The translations under genes were made by a program, and so were the position numbers. Positions 29,206 through 39,700 of a DNA stretch of 64,000 nucleotides are shown one piece after another; the stretch's first letter is position 1, and each line of letters starts with the position of its first letter. The notes under the pieces are model-generated. The model saw only the letters and a list, made by a program, of their open reading frames with translations, searched no databases and was not told the origin of the DNA. Source of the stretch: Pseudomonas extremorientalis (GTDB lineage Bacteria > Pseudomonadota > Gammaproteobacteria > Pseudomonadales > Pseudomonadaceae). Location of the stretch: contig NZ_MDGK01000028.1 in assembly GCF_001870465.1 (NCBI RefSeq), forward strand, positions 1 through 64,000, in the 5' to 3' direction.

Positions 29206-29655
29206 ATGATGAACAGCGCAAATGAATGGCAGACCACACTTCCCGAGTTCCTGCTTGAAGCAGAAACGCTGCTGGCCAAGTCGCAAGAGTGCCTAAACCA
29301 TCTGCATCTGATTCGTGACGACAGCGATGCCATCGACTGCATGAAGGCCAGCCTGGCCACACTCGCCGAAAAGGCCGACAGCCTGGCCCTGCAGGTGATC
29401 AGCGAATTCTCCCGGCATATCCAGTACGTGATCGCCAATGCGGCAAGCCCGATGCAACTGCATGACCAGGCGTTGGATGCACTGCACGCGTGCCTGACGT
29501 TGCTCGCGTGGCAACTGGAATTGATCGATGTGCGCACCGGCGAACTGAGTATGGACGAGAGTGAGCAGGCGACATTGATTGCAACCGTCACGCTTCAGAT
29601 CCCGCAGAAGGATTTCACTTATAAACCGCAGCAGCGTGTACACCACGCCTCTTGA
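29206..29655 (+). CDS. Degenerate histidine-phosphotransfer (HPt)-like protein without the histidine
   Basis: This 149-residue helical protein has no signal peptide. Its first 75 residues line up by eye with the P1 domain of the CheA encoded at 49667-51868: EFLLEAETLLAKSQECL against DFLVEAGEILEQLSEQL, and CMKASLATLAEKADSL against AIFRGFHTVKGGAGFL. In the second segment the phospho-acceptor His of CheA (residue 49) becomes Ala51, and the following Lys-Gly is lost. It therefore probably keeps the four-helix fold but cannot be phosphorylated. GGAGA lies 5 bases before ATG 29206 (a second ATG follows at once). It sits between cheV and a two-component pair. Role unknown; a docking or decoy function is inference. 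Confidence 0.65.
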   Translation: MMNSANEWQTTLPEFLLEAETLLAKSQECLNHLHLIRDDSDAIDCMKASLATLAEKADSLALQVISEFSRHIQYVIANAASPMQLHDQALDALHACLTLLAWQLELIDVRTGELSMDESEQATLIATVTLQIPQKDFTYKPQQRVHHAS

Positions 29656-29927
29656 ATGGATACCAAGTCGTATTCGAACCTGAAGTTATCCAAAAACGAC
29701 ACGGCTATTAATTGGCTGGAATTGAACCGCGCACACGAAGATATCAATTAGCTATTAACGGTAATAACGATACAACCAAACAGAAATAATATAACTCCCC
29801 ACTTCATGAACTCTGGGAATACCGCCCGGAGTATTTGCGCGGTCAATAATCCGGTAAGGCACGGCACCAGGCGACCAACGGTAATAGTGGTGGTACTATG
29901 CCCCGCTCGAAGTGACTCAACTTCATC

Positions 29928-30917
29928 ATGCATACAAACGATTCGATAACGCATCCCAAACAGAGCCCCGTCAGCCCCAGTGACCGGGCTTCCCGCAGCG
30001 CACCCTCATTGGCTCCATCCGCTATGTACGCCAGCCTCAAGACACTCATCGCAAGATCCGCGTCCCGCAGCAATGCACGCCGCTTGATCCTCGCCCTGTG
30101 CCTTGGCTCGCTGCTGCTGAGCCTGTGGGCCTATGCCAGTTCAGAACCGCTGCCGTTGCTGGTGATTGTGCTTAATCTGGCCACTCTCGTAGTGGTCGGC
30201 CTGCAACAATGGCGTTCACGCAAGTCCATCAAGTTCCAGCCCCAGGAACTGGCCGATCGCCTGTTGCAGGTACAGGAAAACGAACGCCATCGCCTCAGCC
30301 GTGAACTGCACGACGATATCGGCCAACTGCTCACTGCGGCCAAGCTGCAAAGCGAATGGCTCAAGCGTCGCCTGCCCGACGACCTGCAAAGCCAATGCAC
30401 GGTGCTGTGCAACACCCTGAACGAAACCCTGGCCAAGGTGCGTGACGTTTCCGCCATCCTCAACCCTCGTCAGCTGGCCAGCCTGGGCCTGGAAGCCAGC
30501 CTGCGCGCGCACCTGCTCAAGACCCTGGAAAACACGCCGATTCACTGGAGCCTGGAATGCCAGCAACGGCTGACCGGAATCCCGGAAGAAATGGCGGTGG
30601 CGGCCTTCCGCATCACCCAGGAAGCGGTGACCAACATGCTGCGCCACGCCCAGGCGCAGAACCTGCTGGTACGCCTGCAACGTTTGCCCGAAGGCCTGTC
30701 GCTGACTATCCGCGATGACGGCCAGGGGTTTTCACCGGCCGTCAATCCCGGCCTGGAAGGCCAACGGGGCATGGCCGGCATGTCCGAGCGGATAGATCAG
30801 CTTGGCGGTACGTTGTCCGTCAGCAGCCAGCCAGGCAAAGGGACACGGATCGAAGCGCTTTTCCCCTGGGCGCCCCGCGCCCTCGAACGGGCCAGTTCCC
30901 CTAAGGTTCTCGAGTGA
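29928..30917 (+). CDS. Membrane sensor histidine kinase (HisKA_3, NarX-like)
   Basis: This 329-residue protein has two membrane segments (about residues 52-70 and 76-94) with almost no loop between them, so there is no periplasmic sensor domain. Then comes a HisKA_3 dimerisation domain (ENERHRLSRELHDDIGQLL, phospho-acceptor His128), and a HATPase domain (FRITQEAVTNMLRHAQA; IRDDGQGF; GLEGQRGMAGMSER). It should phosphorylate the regulator encoded next, whose start overlaps its stop by four bases (GTGA). The start is uncertain: ATG 29928 and ATG 30024 both precede the membrane segments, and neither has a good ribosome site. The 272 bases upstream are AT-rich, with no gene seen. Confidence 0.9.
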   Translation: MHTNDSITHPKQSPVSPSDRASRSAPSLAPSAMYASLKTLIARSASRSNARRLILALCLGSLLLSLWAYASSEPLPLLVIVLNLATLVVVGLQQWRSRKSIKFQPQELADRLLQVQENERHRLSRELHDDIGQLLTAAKLQSEWLKRRLPDDLQSQCTVLCNTLNETLAKVRDVSAILNPRQLASLGLEASLRAHLLKTLENTPIHWSLECQQRLTGIPEEMAVAAFRITQEAVTNMLRHAQAQNLLVRLQRLPEGLSLTIRDDGQGFSPAVNPGLEGQRGMAGMSERIDQLGGTLSVSSQPGKGTRIEALFPWAPRALERASSPKVLE

Positions 30918-31573
30918 GCTGCAAATTACTCCTGGTGGATGACCATGCACTGATCCGGGCCGGCGTACGCGCGCTGGTCCAGGACATTCCCGGCTACACG
31001 GTGATCGGCGAAGCCAGCGATGGCGAGCAGTTGCTGGAGCAGTTCAGCGCCCTGCTGCCGGATATCGTGCTGCTGGACCTGTCGATGAAGCACACCGGCG
31101 GCCTGGACGCCTTGCAGCAGCTCAAGCGCGCCTACCCCAAGAGCAAAGTGCTGATCCTGTCGATGCACACCGACCCGGAACTGATCATGTGCGCGCTGGA
31201 GTCCGGCGCCCATGGCTACCTGCTCAAGGACACCACCGCCAACGAGTTGGAACACGCGCTGCTGGCCTTGCGCAACAACGAGCGCTACCTGAGCCCGGCG
31301 ATCGCCCACACCGTGATCAACCAGGCGCTGGTGCGCAGCCAGGGGCCCACCACTCCCGCCGGCCACAGCCACAACCTCACGGCGCGGCAGTTGGAAATCC
31401 TGCGCCTGATCGTGCGCGGCAAGTCCACCCGGGAAATCGCCCACGGCCTGGGCCTGAGCATCAAGACCGTGGAAGCCCACCGCTCGCAAATCATGAAGCG
31501 CCTGCAGATTTTCGACGTGGCCGGCCTGGTGCTATTCGCGGTGCGCGAGCAGATCATCAGCCTGGACGACTAG
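30914..31573 (+). CDS. NarL/LuxR-family response regulator
   Basis: This 219-residue regulator has a receiver domain with phospho-acceptor Asp55 (LPDIVLLDLSMKHTGG) and a C-terminal LuxR-type helix-turn-helix (LTARQLEILRLIVRGKSTRE, IAHGLGLSIKTVEAHRSQIM). The start is GTG 30914, overlapping the kinase stop, so the pair is coupled. Its last 42 bases overlap the 3' end of the convergent lipid-kinase gene. Targets are unknown. Confidence 0.93.
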   Translation: MSCKLLLVDDHALIRAGVRALVQDIPGYTVIGEASDGEQLLEQFSALLPDIVLLDLSMKHTGGLDALQQLKRAYPKSKVLILSMHTDPELIMCALESGAHGYLLKDTTANELEHALLALRNNERYLSPAIAHTVINQALVRSQGPTTPAGHSHNLTARQLEILRLIVRGKSTREIAHGLGLSIKTVEAHRSQIMKRLQIFDVAGLVLFAVREQIISLDD

Positions 31574-32452
31574 CGGCGACCCCACCGGCAAGTGCACGCG
31601 CAAGGCCTTGGGCAAGGCCTGGAAGTGCAGGTCATCGCCCTGCAGCGGCTCGCCATCCAGGTTGATATACAGGCCCTGTGCAACCTTGATGTTCACCCAC
31701 GGCAGGCGCGCCCGGACGAACATGGTGTCCAGGCCCCAGCCGTTGTTCATCAACTCTCGCAAGGTGCCAACCACTTCCTGGGGCGCCGGCAGGATGCTGA
31801 CGTCCAGCAGGCCATCGTCGGCCATGGCGCCTGGGCATAGCTCATGCCCACCGCCTGCCTGGCGACCGTTGCCAATGCCCAGCGCGAGCAACTCGCCTTT
31901 CCAATGAAAATCAGGGCCATCCAGCTCGGCGTAGGCAGCCTTCAACTCGCTGAACCGCGTCAAACCGGTGAACAGGTAGGCGGCGCCACCCAGGACTTTT
32001 TTCAAATCTTCGGAGGTGTTGGCGGTGACCTGGCTGCCGAAACCGCCGGTGGCCATATTGAGGAAGATCTGCCCACCGACCTGGCCCAGGTCTATGGCCC
32101 TGGGTGGCACGTCCAGCAGCGCCAGGGCCTGGTCAGGCTCCAACGGCACGCCGGCAGCCTTGGCGAAATCGTTGGCGGTGCCCAGGGGCATCAGCACCAG
32201 GCTGGCGTCGGTCTTGGCCTGGGCCATGGCTTCGGCTACATCGCGCAGGGTGCCATCGCCGCCACCGGCGATAATGTGGGTGTAGCCGTCAGCCAGGGCT
32301 TCGTTGACCAGGCGCTGGGCGTCGCCGCCTTCCCAGGTGACCCGTACTGCCAACTCCCCACCCTGCTCGCGCCGGGCCTTCACGGCAGCGCGCACGTCCT
32401 CGTTGAGGGCTTGCTTGCCGTGGAGGATCAACAGTGCCTTGGGGCTGGTCAT
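31532..32452 (-). CDS. yegS: Lipid kinase, YegS-like (diacylglycerol kinase fold)
   Basis: This 306-residue cytoplasmic kinase has the DAGK catalytic domain. The nucleotide loop GGGDGTLRDVA and the following PLGTANDFAKA are the family hallmarks; NMATGGFGSQVT and GNGRQAGGGHELCPGAMADD belong to the second lobe. YegS phosphorylates lipids such as phosphatidylglycerol in vitro. ATG 32452 is preceded by AGGAG at a rather long spacing. It converges on the response regulator and overlaps it by 42 bases. Confidence 0.92.
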   Translation of the reverse strand: MTSPKALLILHGKQALNEDVRAAVKARREQGGELAVRVTWEGGDAQRLVNEALADGYTHIIAGGGDGTLRDVAEAMAQAKTDASLVLMPLGTANDFAKAAGVPLEPDQALALLDVPPRAIDLGQVGGQIFLNMATGGFGSQVTANTSEDLKKVLGGAAYLFTGLTRFSELKAAYAELDGPDFHWKGELLALGIGNGRQAGGGHELCPGAMADDGLLDVSILPAPQEVVGTLRELMNNGWGLDTMFVRARLPWVNIKVAQGLYINLDGEPLQGDDLHFQALPKALRVHLPVGSPLVVQADDLLAHRE

Positions 32453-32545
32453 AGCGGGCTTACTCCTGGATTCAAAGGTGCATGAAGGATGTGGACCTTT
32501 GGCAGCCGAAAAAAAGCCATGGGTAACGTAAATTAATTGGCCGCC

Positions 32546-33088
32546 CTAGAAATTGTCCATCGCGTTGCACATCGAGACTTTGCCCACCGGCGTCGGCTCG
32601 ATCCGCACCCATTGCCTGCCGTCCGCCGGCAACTCGTCGAGCAGGAACGAACAATCCGCCGACATCGATGCCTGCACCATGTAGTCGCGCCCGGGCTTGG
32701 GCACAAAAGTCATGGTCTTGGCGCACTGGCGGGAGTATTGCAACCGCCCCAGGTAATGGAACGCGATTGGTTTACCCGCCGGCACCACCAATTCGGACGT
32801 AACCGCCCCGGCCCACGAGTAGATCGGCCCGGGCATGCCGAGATTTTCGCCGTTGTGATCGGGGAAACCGGCTTTCACCGAGGCCATCACCCCGGCGCCC
32901 GGCACGTTCCAGTCCAGGCAGTCACGCCCCGGCACCGCGCGTACCAGGCCGTCGGTGACGACACGCACCCGGGCGGTCTCACCGCTTTGCGGCGGCACGT
33001 AGCCGGTGGACAGCGAACGGATGTTCGCCACCTGGCCGCAACCGCCCAGGGCCAGCAACACAACAGGTATCACCATTAACCTTTTCAT
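32546..33088 (-). CDS. Lipoprotein of unknown function (third after tpsA)
   Basis: This 180-residue protein has a lipoprotein signal (MKRLMVIPVVLLALGGC; lipobox LGGC, Cys17) and a beta-rich mature part with several cysteines (RDCLDW, SRQCAKT, ADCSFLLDE, SMCNAM). I do not recognise a family. ATG 33088 has AAGGATGG upstream; the open frame extends 14 codons further, but the signal peptide and ribosome site favour this start. It is the last gene of the tpsB-acyltransferase-tpsA-lipoprotein series, 26 bases after the previous gene, so it is probably co-transcribed. Confidence 0.82.
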   Translation of the reverse strand: MKRLMVIPVVLLALGGCGQVANIRSLSTGYVPPQSGETARVRVVTDGLVRAVPGRDCLDWNVPGAGVMASVKAGFPDHNGENLGMPGPIYSWAGAVTSELVVPAGKPIAFHYLGRLQYSRQCAKTMTFVPKPGRDYMVQASMSADCSFLLDELPADGRQWVRIEPTPVGKVSMCNAMDNF

Positions 33089-33114
33089 CAGCCATCCTTT
33101 CGCATCGGGGGTGT

Positions 33115-33441
33115 TTACGGCTGGCGGCAATTCTGCTTGACCGACAGGTGCGGCGCCGGCTCGTAGCTCACGCGCTGCAAGCCATCAGCGTCCTGGAACA
33201 GGAAGTACTTGACGCGGCAGTCCTTGAACATCGCCGAATAACCCTCGGCGCGAAAGCCCTGGCCATCGACCTGCTTGGTCACAGTGTTGTTGCGGCTGAC
33301 CACGGCGAGCACCTGCTGGTAGCTGTCGCCCATATTCACCCCAGGCTCGCCAGTGACGGCGGCCGACGAGGCGCAACCGCCCAGGGTGGTTGCCGCCAGC
33401 ACCAATGCGGCGCCGTACAGTCCTTTGCGTAGATCGATCAT
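33115..33441 (-). CDS. Small lipoprotein of unknown function (second after tpsA)
   Basis: This 108-residue protein has a lipoprotein signal (MIDLRKGLYGAALVLAATTL then GGC, Cys23) followed by ASSAAVTGEPG and a short domain with two cysteines (FKDCRVKYF, KQNCRQP) that could form a disulphide. The segment MGDSYQQVLAVVSRNNTV resembles the small periplasmic SmpA/BamE-like folds, but this is a loose impression. AGGAACCAAGGA precedes the ATG. It lies 24 bases after the previous lipoprotein gene. Confidence 0.8.
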   Translation of the reverse strand: MIDLRKGLYGAALVLAATTLGGCASSAAVTGEPGVNMGDSYQQVLAVVSRNNTVTKQVDGQGFRAEGYSAMFKDCRVKYFLFQDADGLQRVSYEPAPHLSVKQNCRQP

Positions 33442-33465
33442 TCCTTGGTTCCTTTTAGTGATGGA

Positions 33466-33771
33466 TTAGCGGCGGCCTTCGCACACCGGCGATTCGCCGA
33501 TGCGGCCTTCCTTGCACAGGTCCAGATTGTCCTTGCGGGTAAAACCTGCATCCTTCATGCAGTAGAAGCGCGTCAGCACCACATCAATTGGCGACTTGTC
33601 TCCCACACCATCAAGGTTGGTGTACCCGCAAGCACGCATTGCTTCGTCGACGCCCTGCTGGGAGACCCCCTTCTTTTTCCATTGGGTGTAGGACCCAGGC
33701 GGAGGCTGGAAGGGCGTACACGCGCCGAGTGCCAAAAGGCACAGACTCAACATAACGGTAATCTTGAACAT
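33466..33771 (-). CDS. Small lipoprotein next to the TpsA C-terminal domain; candidate immunity protein
   Basis: This 101-residue protein has a lipoprotein signal (MFKITVMLSLCLLALGAC; lipobox LGAC, Cys18) and a Cys-rich mature part (MRACGYTN, RFYCMKDAGF, LDLCKEG, SPVCEG) starting TPFQPPPGSYTQWKKKGVS. From memory, lipoproteins with a PP-W-K-PG-type start and this Cys pattern occur elsewhere beside toxin or haemagglutinin genes. ATG 33771 has GAGGAA 7 bases upstream. An alternative ATG at 33786 overlaps the tpsA stop (ATGA), and both give a plausible lipoprotein signal. The close coupling to tpsA suggests a partner or immunity role; this is inference. Confidence 0.83.
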   Translation of the reverse strand: MFKITVMLSLCLLALGACTPFQPPPGSYTQWKKKGVSQQGVDEAMRACGYTNLDGVGDKSPIDVVLTRFYCMKDAGFTRKDNLDLCKEGRIGESPVCEGRR

Positions 33772-33782
33772 ATTCGGATTCC

Positions 33783-36700
33783 TCATGATTGCGGGACCTT
33801 GACGAACTCTGGCTTGCCCGTGGGGGAGTGGCTCCAGTATTTGCGGCACGCTTCTCCGCCATTGGCGTAGCAGTTATGCACGGTGTTCTCAGCACCAAAT
33901 ACCTTTAACCACTCCCACAAGCGATTACTGCCATCGGGAATGTTGCCGCCAGTCCCCGGGTTGAACCCTACGCCCGGTGTGCGGGCAACGGGGTCGAAGT
34001 CATGGTTCTGATACTGCAAGATCAACCCGTCGCGCTGTTCCGCCGAGGTGATTTTTGTACGGTCCTGCAATATCCCCAATAGCGTATCGGCCTTATTCAC
34101 CCCATACGCCGCCCCGAAGAAGTTCATCGATGTATCACCCAACAGCCCAACGTTCGCTTGATCACGTACCAACGACTCCATGGCATTGCCCGTGGTCATG
34201 GTGCCACGGCTATGCCCGTCGATATGCAACCCGCTCTGACCGAACTGGACCATGTATTCCTTGGTCTGCACCGTCGCGTTGGACAGGCCCCAGAAATCGT
34301 TTTCCAGGTTCTTCTGATACGCCGCGATCATCAACTCCGACGTGAAGTTGTTGGCCTTCTCGAAATGGATCAGATACTGCGGCCCAGTGTCGGCCGAACT
34401 GTGTTGCTCGGCATATTTGGCGGCACCGTCGGCGTCGTTGAAAATGCCGTTGTTGGCGATATGTACCTTGCCGTCCGGGCCAGGCTTGAGGTGCTGCTTT
34501 TCTTCGTCGCTCAACTCGCGGTACTGAACCTTCTTGCCATCGAGCAGCAGTGCCTTGCCATTCTCGTCCTTCAAGACCTCATACACCCGCGCCTTCTCGA
34601 TAAAGATCTTGCGATACGCCTCATCCGCCAGCAGCGACACCTGGTTGTAGAACTCACGCTTGATCTCCTGCTCTGCCTCGACCTTGCGCCCCATCTCCGC
34701 CACGTCCAGGCGCTCCACGGCAGCATGGGCAGCCTCGGTATTGCGGTTGAGGTTGGCAATCGTCTGGTCGACGCTCATGCCCGCCACCACGCGCTGGCGC
34801 TCGGCATTGGTGATGACCAGGGTGCCAGCGCTGATCGCGCTGCGGGTGTCGCTGGAGTCGGAATCGGAGTCCGAGCCGTTGGCGAGGCTGTTGGCGAGCA
34901 GCGCCTTGGCCGTGCCGAGCTTGCCGTCGAGCATGTCCGAATTGAGTTCCACCCCGGAAGTCTTGACGCTGGCTTCGGACACGTTATGGATGTCGGCCAC
35001 GGTCAATGTGCCGGTGGTCAGGTTGTTCTTGCCGTCGGTAATGGCCTTGTCGGAACTGGCGATCACGCCGCCCTTGAGGTCGGTGTTGCCACGCACGTTG
35101 AGGTCGAATCCACCGTCGCCGGCGCGGATGCCCGATTGCTCGATGACGCTGGCGAAGTTGGACTTCTGCTGGGTATTGCTGGAGCTGAAGCTGGCCGTCG
35201 CCGCACCCGCGCACACCGGCGGGATGCAGATGCTGATGCCGGCACTCATGCTCTTCTGTTTGGAGGCAAATGTGCTGGTGTCTTGCAGGCTCTCGATGTT
35301 CAGGTCGCCGCCGACATCGGCCTTGACCTTGTCGGCCGAGACCACCGCTCCGCGCAGGGTGGTGTCCTTGCCGGAGATCAGGCTGGCCTGGTTGCCTGCT
35401 GTCACGTGGGTGTTGCTCCACACCAGGTCGTTGCCATCGGCATTGCCGCGGCTCTGGGAGGCTGAAGCGTTGAAACTCAGGCCGTTTTTCTCGCTGCCGA
35501 AAGAGATACCAATCCCCAGGCTGCCGTTCACGCTCTTATTGGTGCTGTGCTGCTCGATGGTGTTCTGCGCACCCGCCAACAGGATATTGCCGTCGGCCTT
35601 GAGCAACGCATCGTTGCCGGCAGTGATCTGGCTGCCCTGCACGGTCAGGTCGTTGTTGCGCTTGCCGCCGGTAGCCACAATCGACACATCGTGCCCCGCC
35701 GCCACCGTCGAGCCGGCCGCTGTGTTGGAAGTCTGCTCGCTTTTGTTCTCGCTCTTGTTCATGCCCAGGGCGATGCTCAAGTTGATCCCGCCCGCCGCTG
35801 CCGGGTCGGCCATCACCTGGGTATGCGCTTCGCTGGCGGCCCACGCGGTGTTCAGCGCGGCGAGGGTTTTCATGCGCTTGTCGTCGGTGCGCTCGGCGGC
35901 CTTGTTCATGCGCTGGCCGGTTTGCACCGCGTTCACGACCGGGTTGGTCAGGGTCAGGCTCACGCCGGTCTGCTTGAAGCGCTGCTCCTGCTGCTGCGCG
36001 GCGAGGTTGCGCGCTTCGAGGATATTGACCTCGGATGCGTCAATCGACACATCACCCTTGGGCGCACTCACATTGCTGCCAACCTGGCGGTATTCGCCGC
36101 CCGCGCTGATCAGCACATTGCCGTCGGTGGACCCGACGCTGCTGGCGGCGGCCGTGGTCTGCTGGCTGCTGTCCTTGTTGGTCTGCTGCTGCGAGCCGAT
36201 GGTGACGGCAATCGCGCCGCCGCTGAACATGCCGCTGGTCTTCACGTCCTTGGTGTGTTTCTCGTCGAGCGTCTCGGTACCCGCCAATACCTTGATGTCA
36301 TTGCCCGCCACCAGCGCCGTGCCCGAGGTCGAGACCACGTTGCTGCCGGTGAGGGTGATGTTGTTGCCCGCCTGCACCACCGCTTGCTCGCCGCTGAAGG
36401 TCGAGCCTTGCGCGGTGGTCTGGGCGACCGTATCGCGGGTGGTGGTGGTCTTGCTGGAGAACAGGCCGTTGCTGCCCTTGACCTTGTGCGCCTCGTCCGC
36501 ACTGTTGAAGCGCTCGCCGGCCTCGACGTTGATGTCGCGCACCGCGCTGACCGACACCGCGCCCGCGTCACTGTTGACCAGCGCACCGCGTGCCTGCACG
36601 TCACGCCCGGCGCCCAGGCGGATATCGCCGTTGGCCTGCACCGAACTGCCGACCTCATTGCGCCCGGCTTCCTTGCGCCAGTTGTCGCCGTCCCATTGGT

Positions 36701-39700
36701 TGGCCTGGGTGTAGGACTCTTTCACGGTGCTCAAGGTGACGTCGTTGCCCGCCACCAGCGCGGTCTTGCCGCCCACGCCGGTGTTGCTGACCTGAGCCGC
36801 TTGCAGGTTGATGTCATTGCCCGCCGTGGCAATCAGGTTCGCCGCCGGGGCCGACACGTACAGCCCGGCCACCCGCGACAACGCGGTGCGGGTGCCCTGC
36901 TCGCTGGCGCTGTCGGTGGTGATCGAGCGCACGTTGATGTCATTGCCGGCGCTCAACGCCAGGCGACTGTTGGCGCTGATCAGGCCGCCGATGTTGTTCA
37001 GGTCCTGGCTGGCATTGAGCGACACATCGTTGCCCTGGATGCGGCCGCCGAGATTGTTGAGGTTCTGCACGCTGATGGTCACACCGTCGCGCCCGGCCAG
37101 GCTGCCCGAGTTGACCAGGTCACCGCGCACATCCAGATTCAAGGTGCGCCCGGCCATCAACGCGCCCGAGCCGTCCACATCGCCTTCGCGAACCCGCACA
37201 TACACTTGCGGCACCAGCACCTGGCGCACTTCGCCGCTGGCCAGGGTGACGTCCCTGGACACCAGCCACACGATGTCGCTGGTCAACTGCGCCATTTGCC
37301 CGGCGGTCAGCGCCACGCCCGGGATCAGTTTCCACTGCTCGGCCAGGGTGACGGCGTTGTCGATCATGCCGCGATATTGCGCTTCGTCGCTGGCGTAACC
37401 ATCGACAAACCGGCGCCCGGTGAGTTGCGCGACTTGTTCGCGGATCAGCTTCTGCTCGTAGAAGCCGTCGCCCAAACGTTGCTGGGTGGCGGCCGGATCA
37501 AGGTTCAGGCGGTCGAGCATATAGTCCGACGACAACCACCGACCGTAATTGGTAAAACGCGGATCCGTCTCCACCAGATAGCCAGCCGTACTGTTGGGGT
37601 TGGTGCGGAACAGACTGCTGTCCGGCAGGTCGGGGTTGAACCCGCCGGTACGGATCTGCTCCACCGCGCCTGCACCGTTCTGTTGGGTCAATGCCTGCAC
37701 CTGGCTGATCGGGCTGACGGTGTGGGTTCTGCCCGCACCGGCAAGCTCACCGGTACCGCGGGTGGTATCGCCGACGTTGGCCATTACCCGCGCACCCACC
37801 TGCGTGCCGCTGCCATTGATGGTCGCGTATTCGGTAAATACCGTCGGTTTGAGGGCGATCTGCTCGATCAAGGGCGCAGGCTTATAAGCCGTGACGCTGG
37901 TCCCCTGGCGATCACGCCCCTTGCGTTGGATGCGATAGAAGTTGGCCAGGGTGCCACTGTCGGTGGTGATCCGTTCGCCGGTCACTTCGGTGTTGTCCAC
38001 GCGGCCCACACTGGCCGTCAGGGCCTGGCCGGCGATGATCCGGCTTTTGTCGTTGAGCAGGTGGTCGGCAGTCAGGTTGATGGCGCCACCCGCGAGCATT
38101 TGCCCAGGGTCGGAACTGACGATCCGGGTCTCGGTCACCGCGCGGTCGTAGTTATAGAAGTTCCAACGATCCTTGCGCCCCTCCGGGGTCACCAGGTACT
38201 GCACCTCATCCTTGTAGGTCGAGATCTGCGAAGGCGTATAGCGGTTGGTCGAGCCCGACAGTTGGTATTCCTGCAGTGCCTCATTGGAGACGAGTACCCG
38301 CTCGGTGGCGAAATGTTCATTGGTGTTGCTGATGAGCCGGGCATTGGCACTCAGGCTGCCCAGCGCTTCAATCGTGGCGCTGGCATTGCTCAGCGCCTGG
38401 GCCTGGCCGGTGGCGTGGTCATCGACATCCAGTGTGCTACCGATCACCAGGTCGCCGGCACTGAAGATCAAGCCGTGCTCACGGTTATCGAGAGTCTGGC
38501 TGGCGATATCCAGGCGGTTGCGTGCGGCGATGGTGGCTGCCGTCGAACCTTCCACGCTGTTCGTGACGTTGGTGGCGGCAATCGACAAGTGATCACCGTA
38601 TATACGCCCCGTGCCGAGGTTGTTCAGGTTCGCGGCGCTCAGGCGCGTGGCCTCGCCGTCGATCAGGCCGCGGTTGTCGAGTTGATTGAGCGCATTGACC
38701 CGGACCCGGCGGGCACTGATCGAACCGCTGGCGGTGTTGTCGAGTGCGCTGGCGTTGAGCCGCAACCCATCGCCCGCCTGGAAACTACCCTGGTTGGTCA
38801 AAAGCCCAGCCGTTTCTACAGACAGGTTGCCATTGGCCTGGAACAGGCCGGTGTTGACGAAATCATGGCTCAGCTTGAACGCCAGGTCTCTCAGGCTCAG
38901 GGCTTTACCGCTGCCACTGTAGCTGGCGCTGTCGACCTGCAGCGACTGGCCCGCAATCAGCGTGCCCGTGCCGTTATTCAAGGCCTGGCGCTTCTGCGCA
39001 AGGTCGCGGTCAGTCACGCTCAGCACGCTGCCGGCCGAGATAATGCCCTGGTCGTTATCCAGCGCACCGCTGCCCGTGATGCTCAACGCAGCATCGGCAA
39101 CCAGCGAGCCGCCACGGTTATCGAGGGTATCGACGTTCATCTCGACGCCCAGGCCCTTGATGCCCTGGTTGGCCCCCTGGGTCGAACGGTTATCCGCACT
39201 GGCGGCAGTCAGCAACAGATGACCATCGGCACGCAACAGACCCGACTGGTTGCTCACCTGTCCGGCGTCAACAGCCAGACTGCCAGCGCTGCCGATAAAC
39301 CCTTGATCATTGATCAACTGGCCGGTACGCACCGTGACGTCACGCTGCCCAAGAATGCCGCCGGTGCTACCGGAATTGCGGTTGCTGAGTTGCTGGCCAT
39401 GGGTATCCACCCACAGGTTCGACTTGGCTTGCACGATGCCGCCGTCGTTGTTCAGTACACCACTATCGAGTGTCAGCGTATCGCTGGCGTCAAGGGTGCC
39501 CTGGGCGTTGTCCAGTCGCTGGCCTTGCGTATCCAGCAGCAGTTGGGCCCCCGTGATGACGCCGCCTGTGTTGTTCAAACCTTGTGCGTTGAGGGTCAAG
39601 GCTTTGGCGGCCTCAAGGCGGCCGCCACGGTTATCGAGCACGGCAGCATCGCTGTCGAGGATCAGGTCGCCCGCCACCGAGCCCAGGGTGCCGCCCTGGT

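Noticed and set aside
32500..32545. T-run after the third lipoprotein gene as terminator
   Set aside because: No convincing hairpin directly precedes the TTTTTTT on the minus strand.
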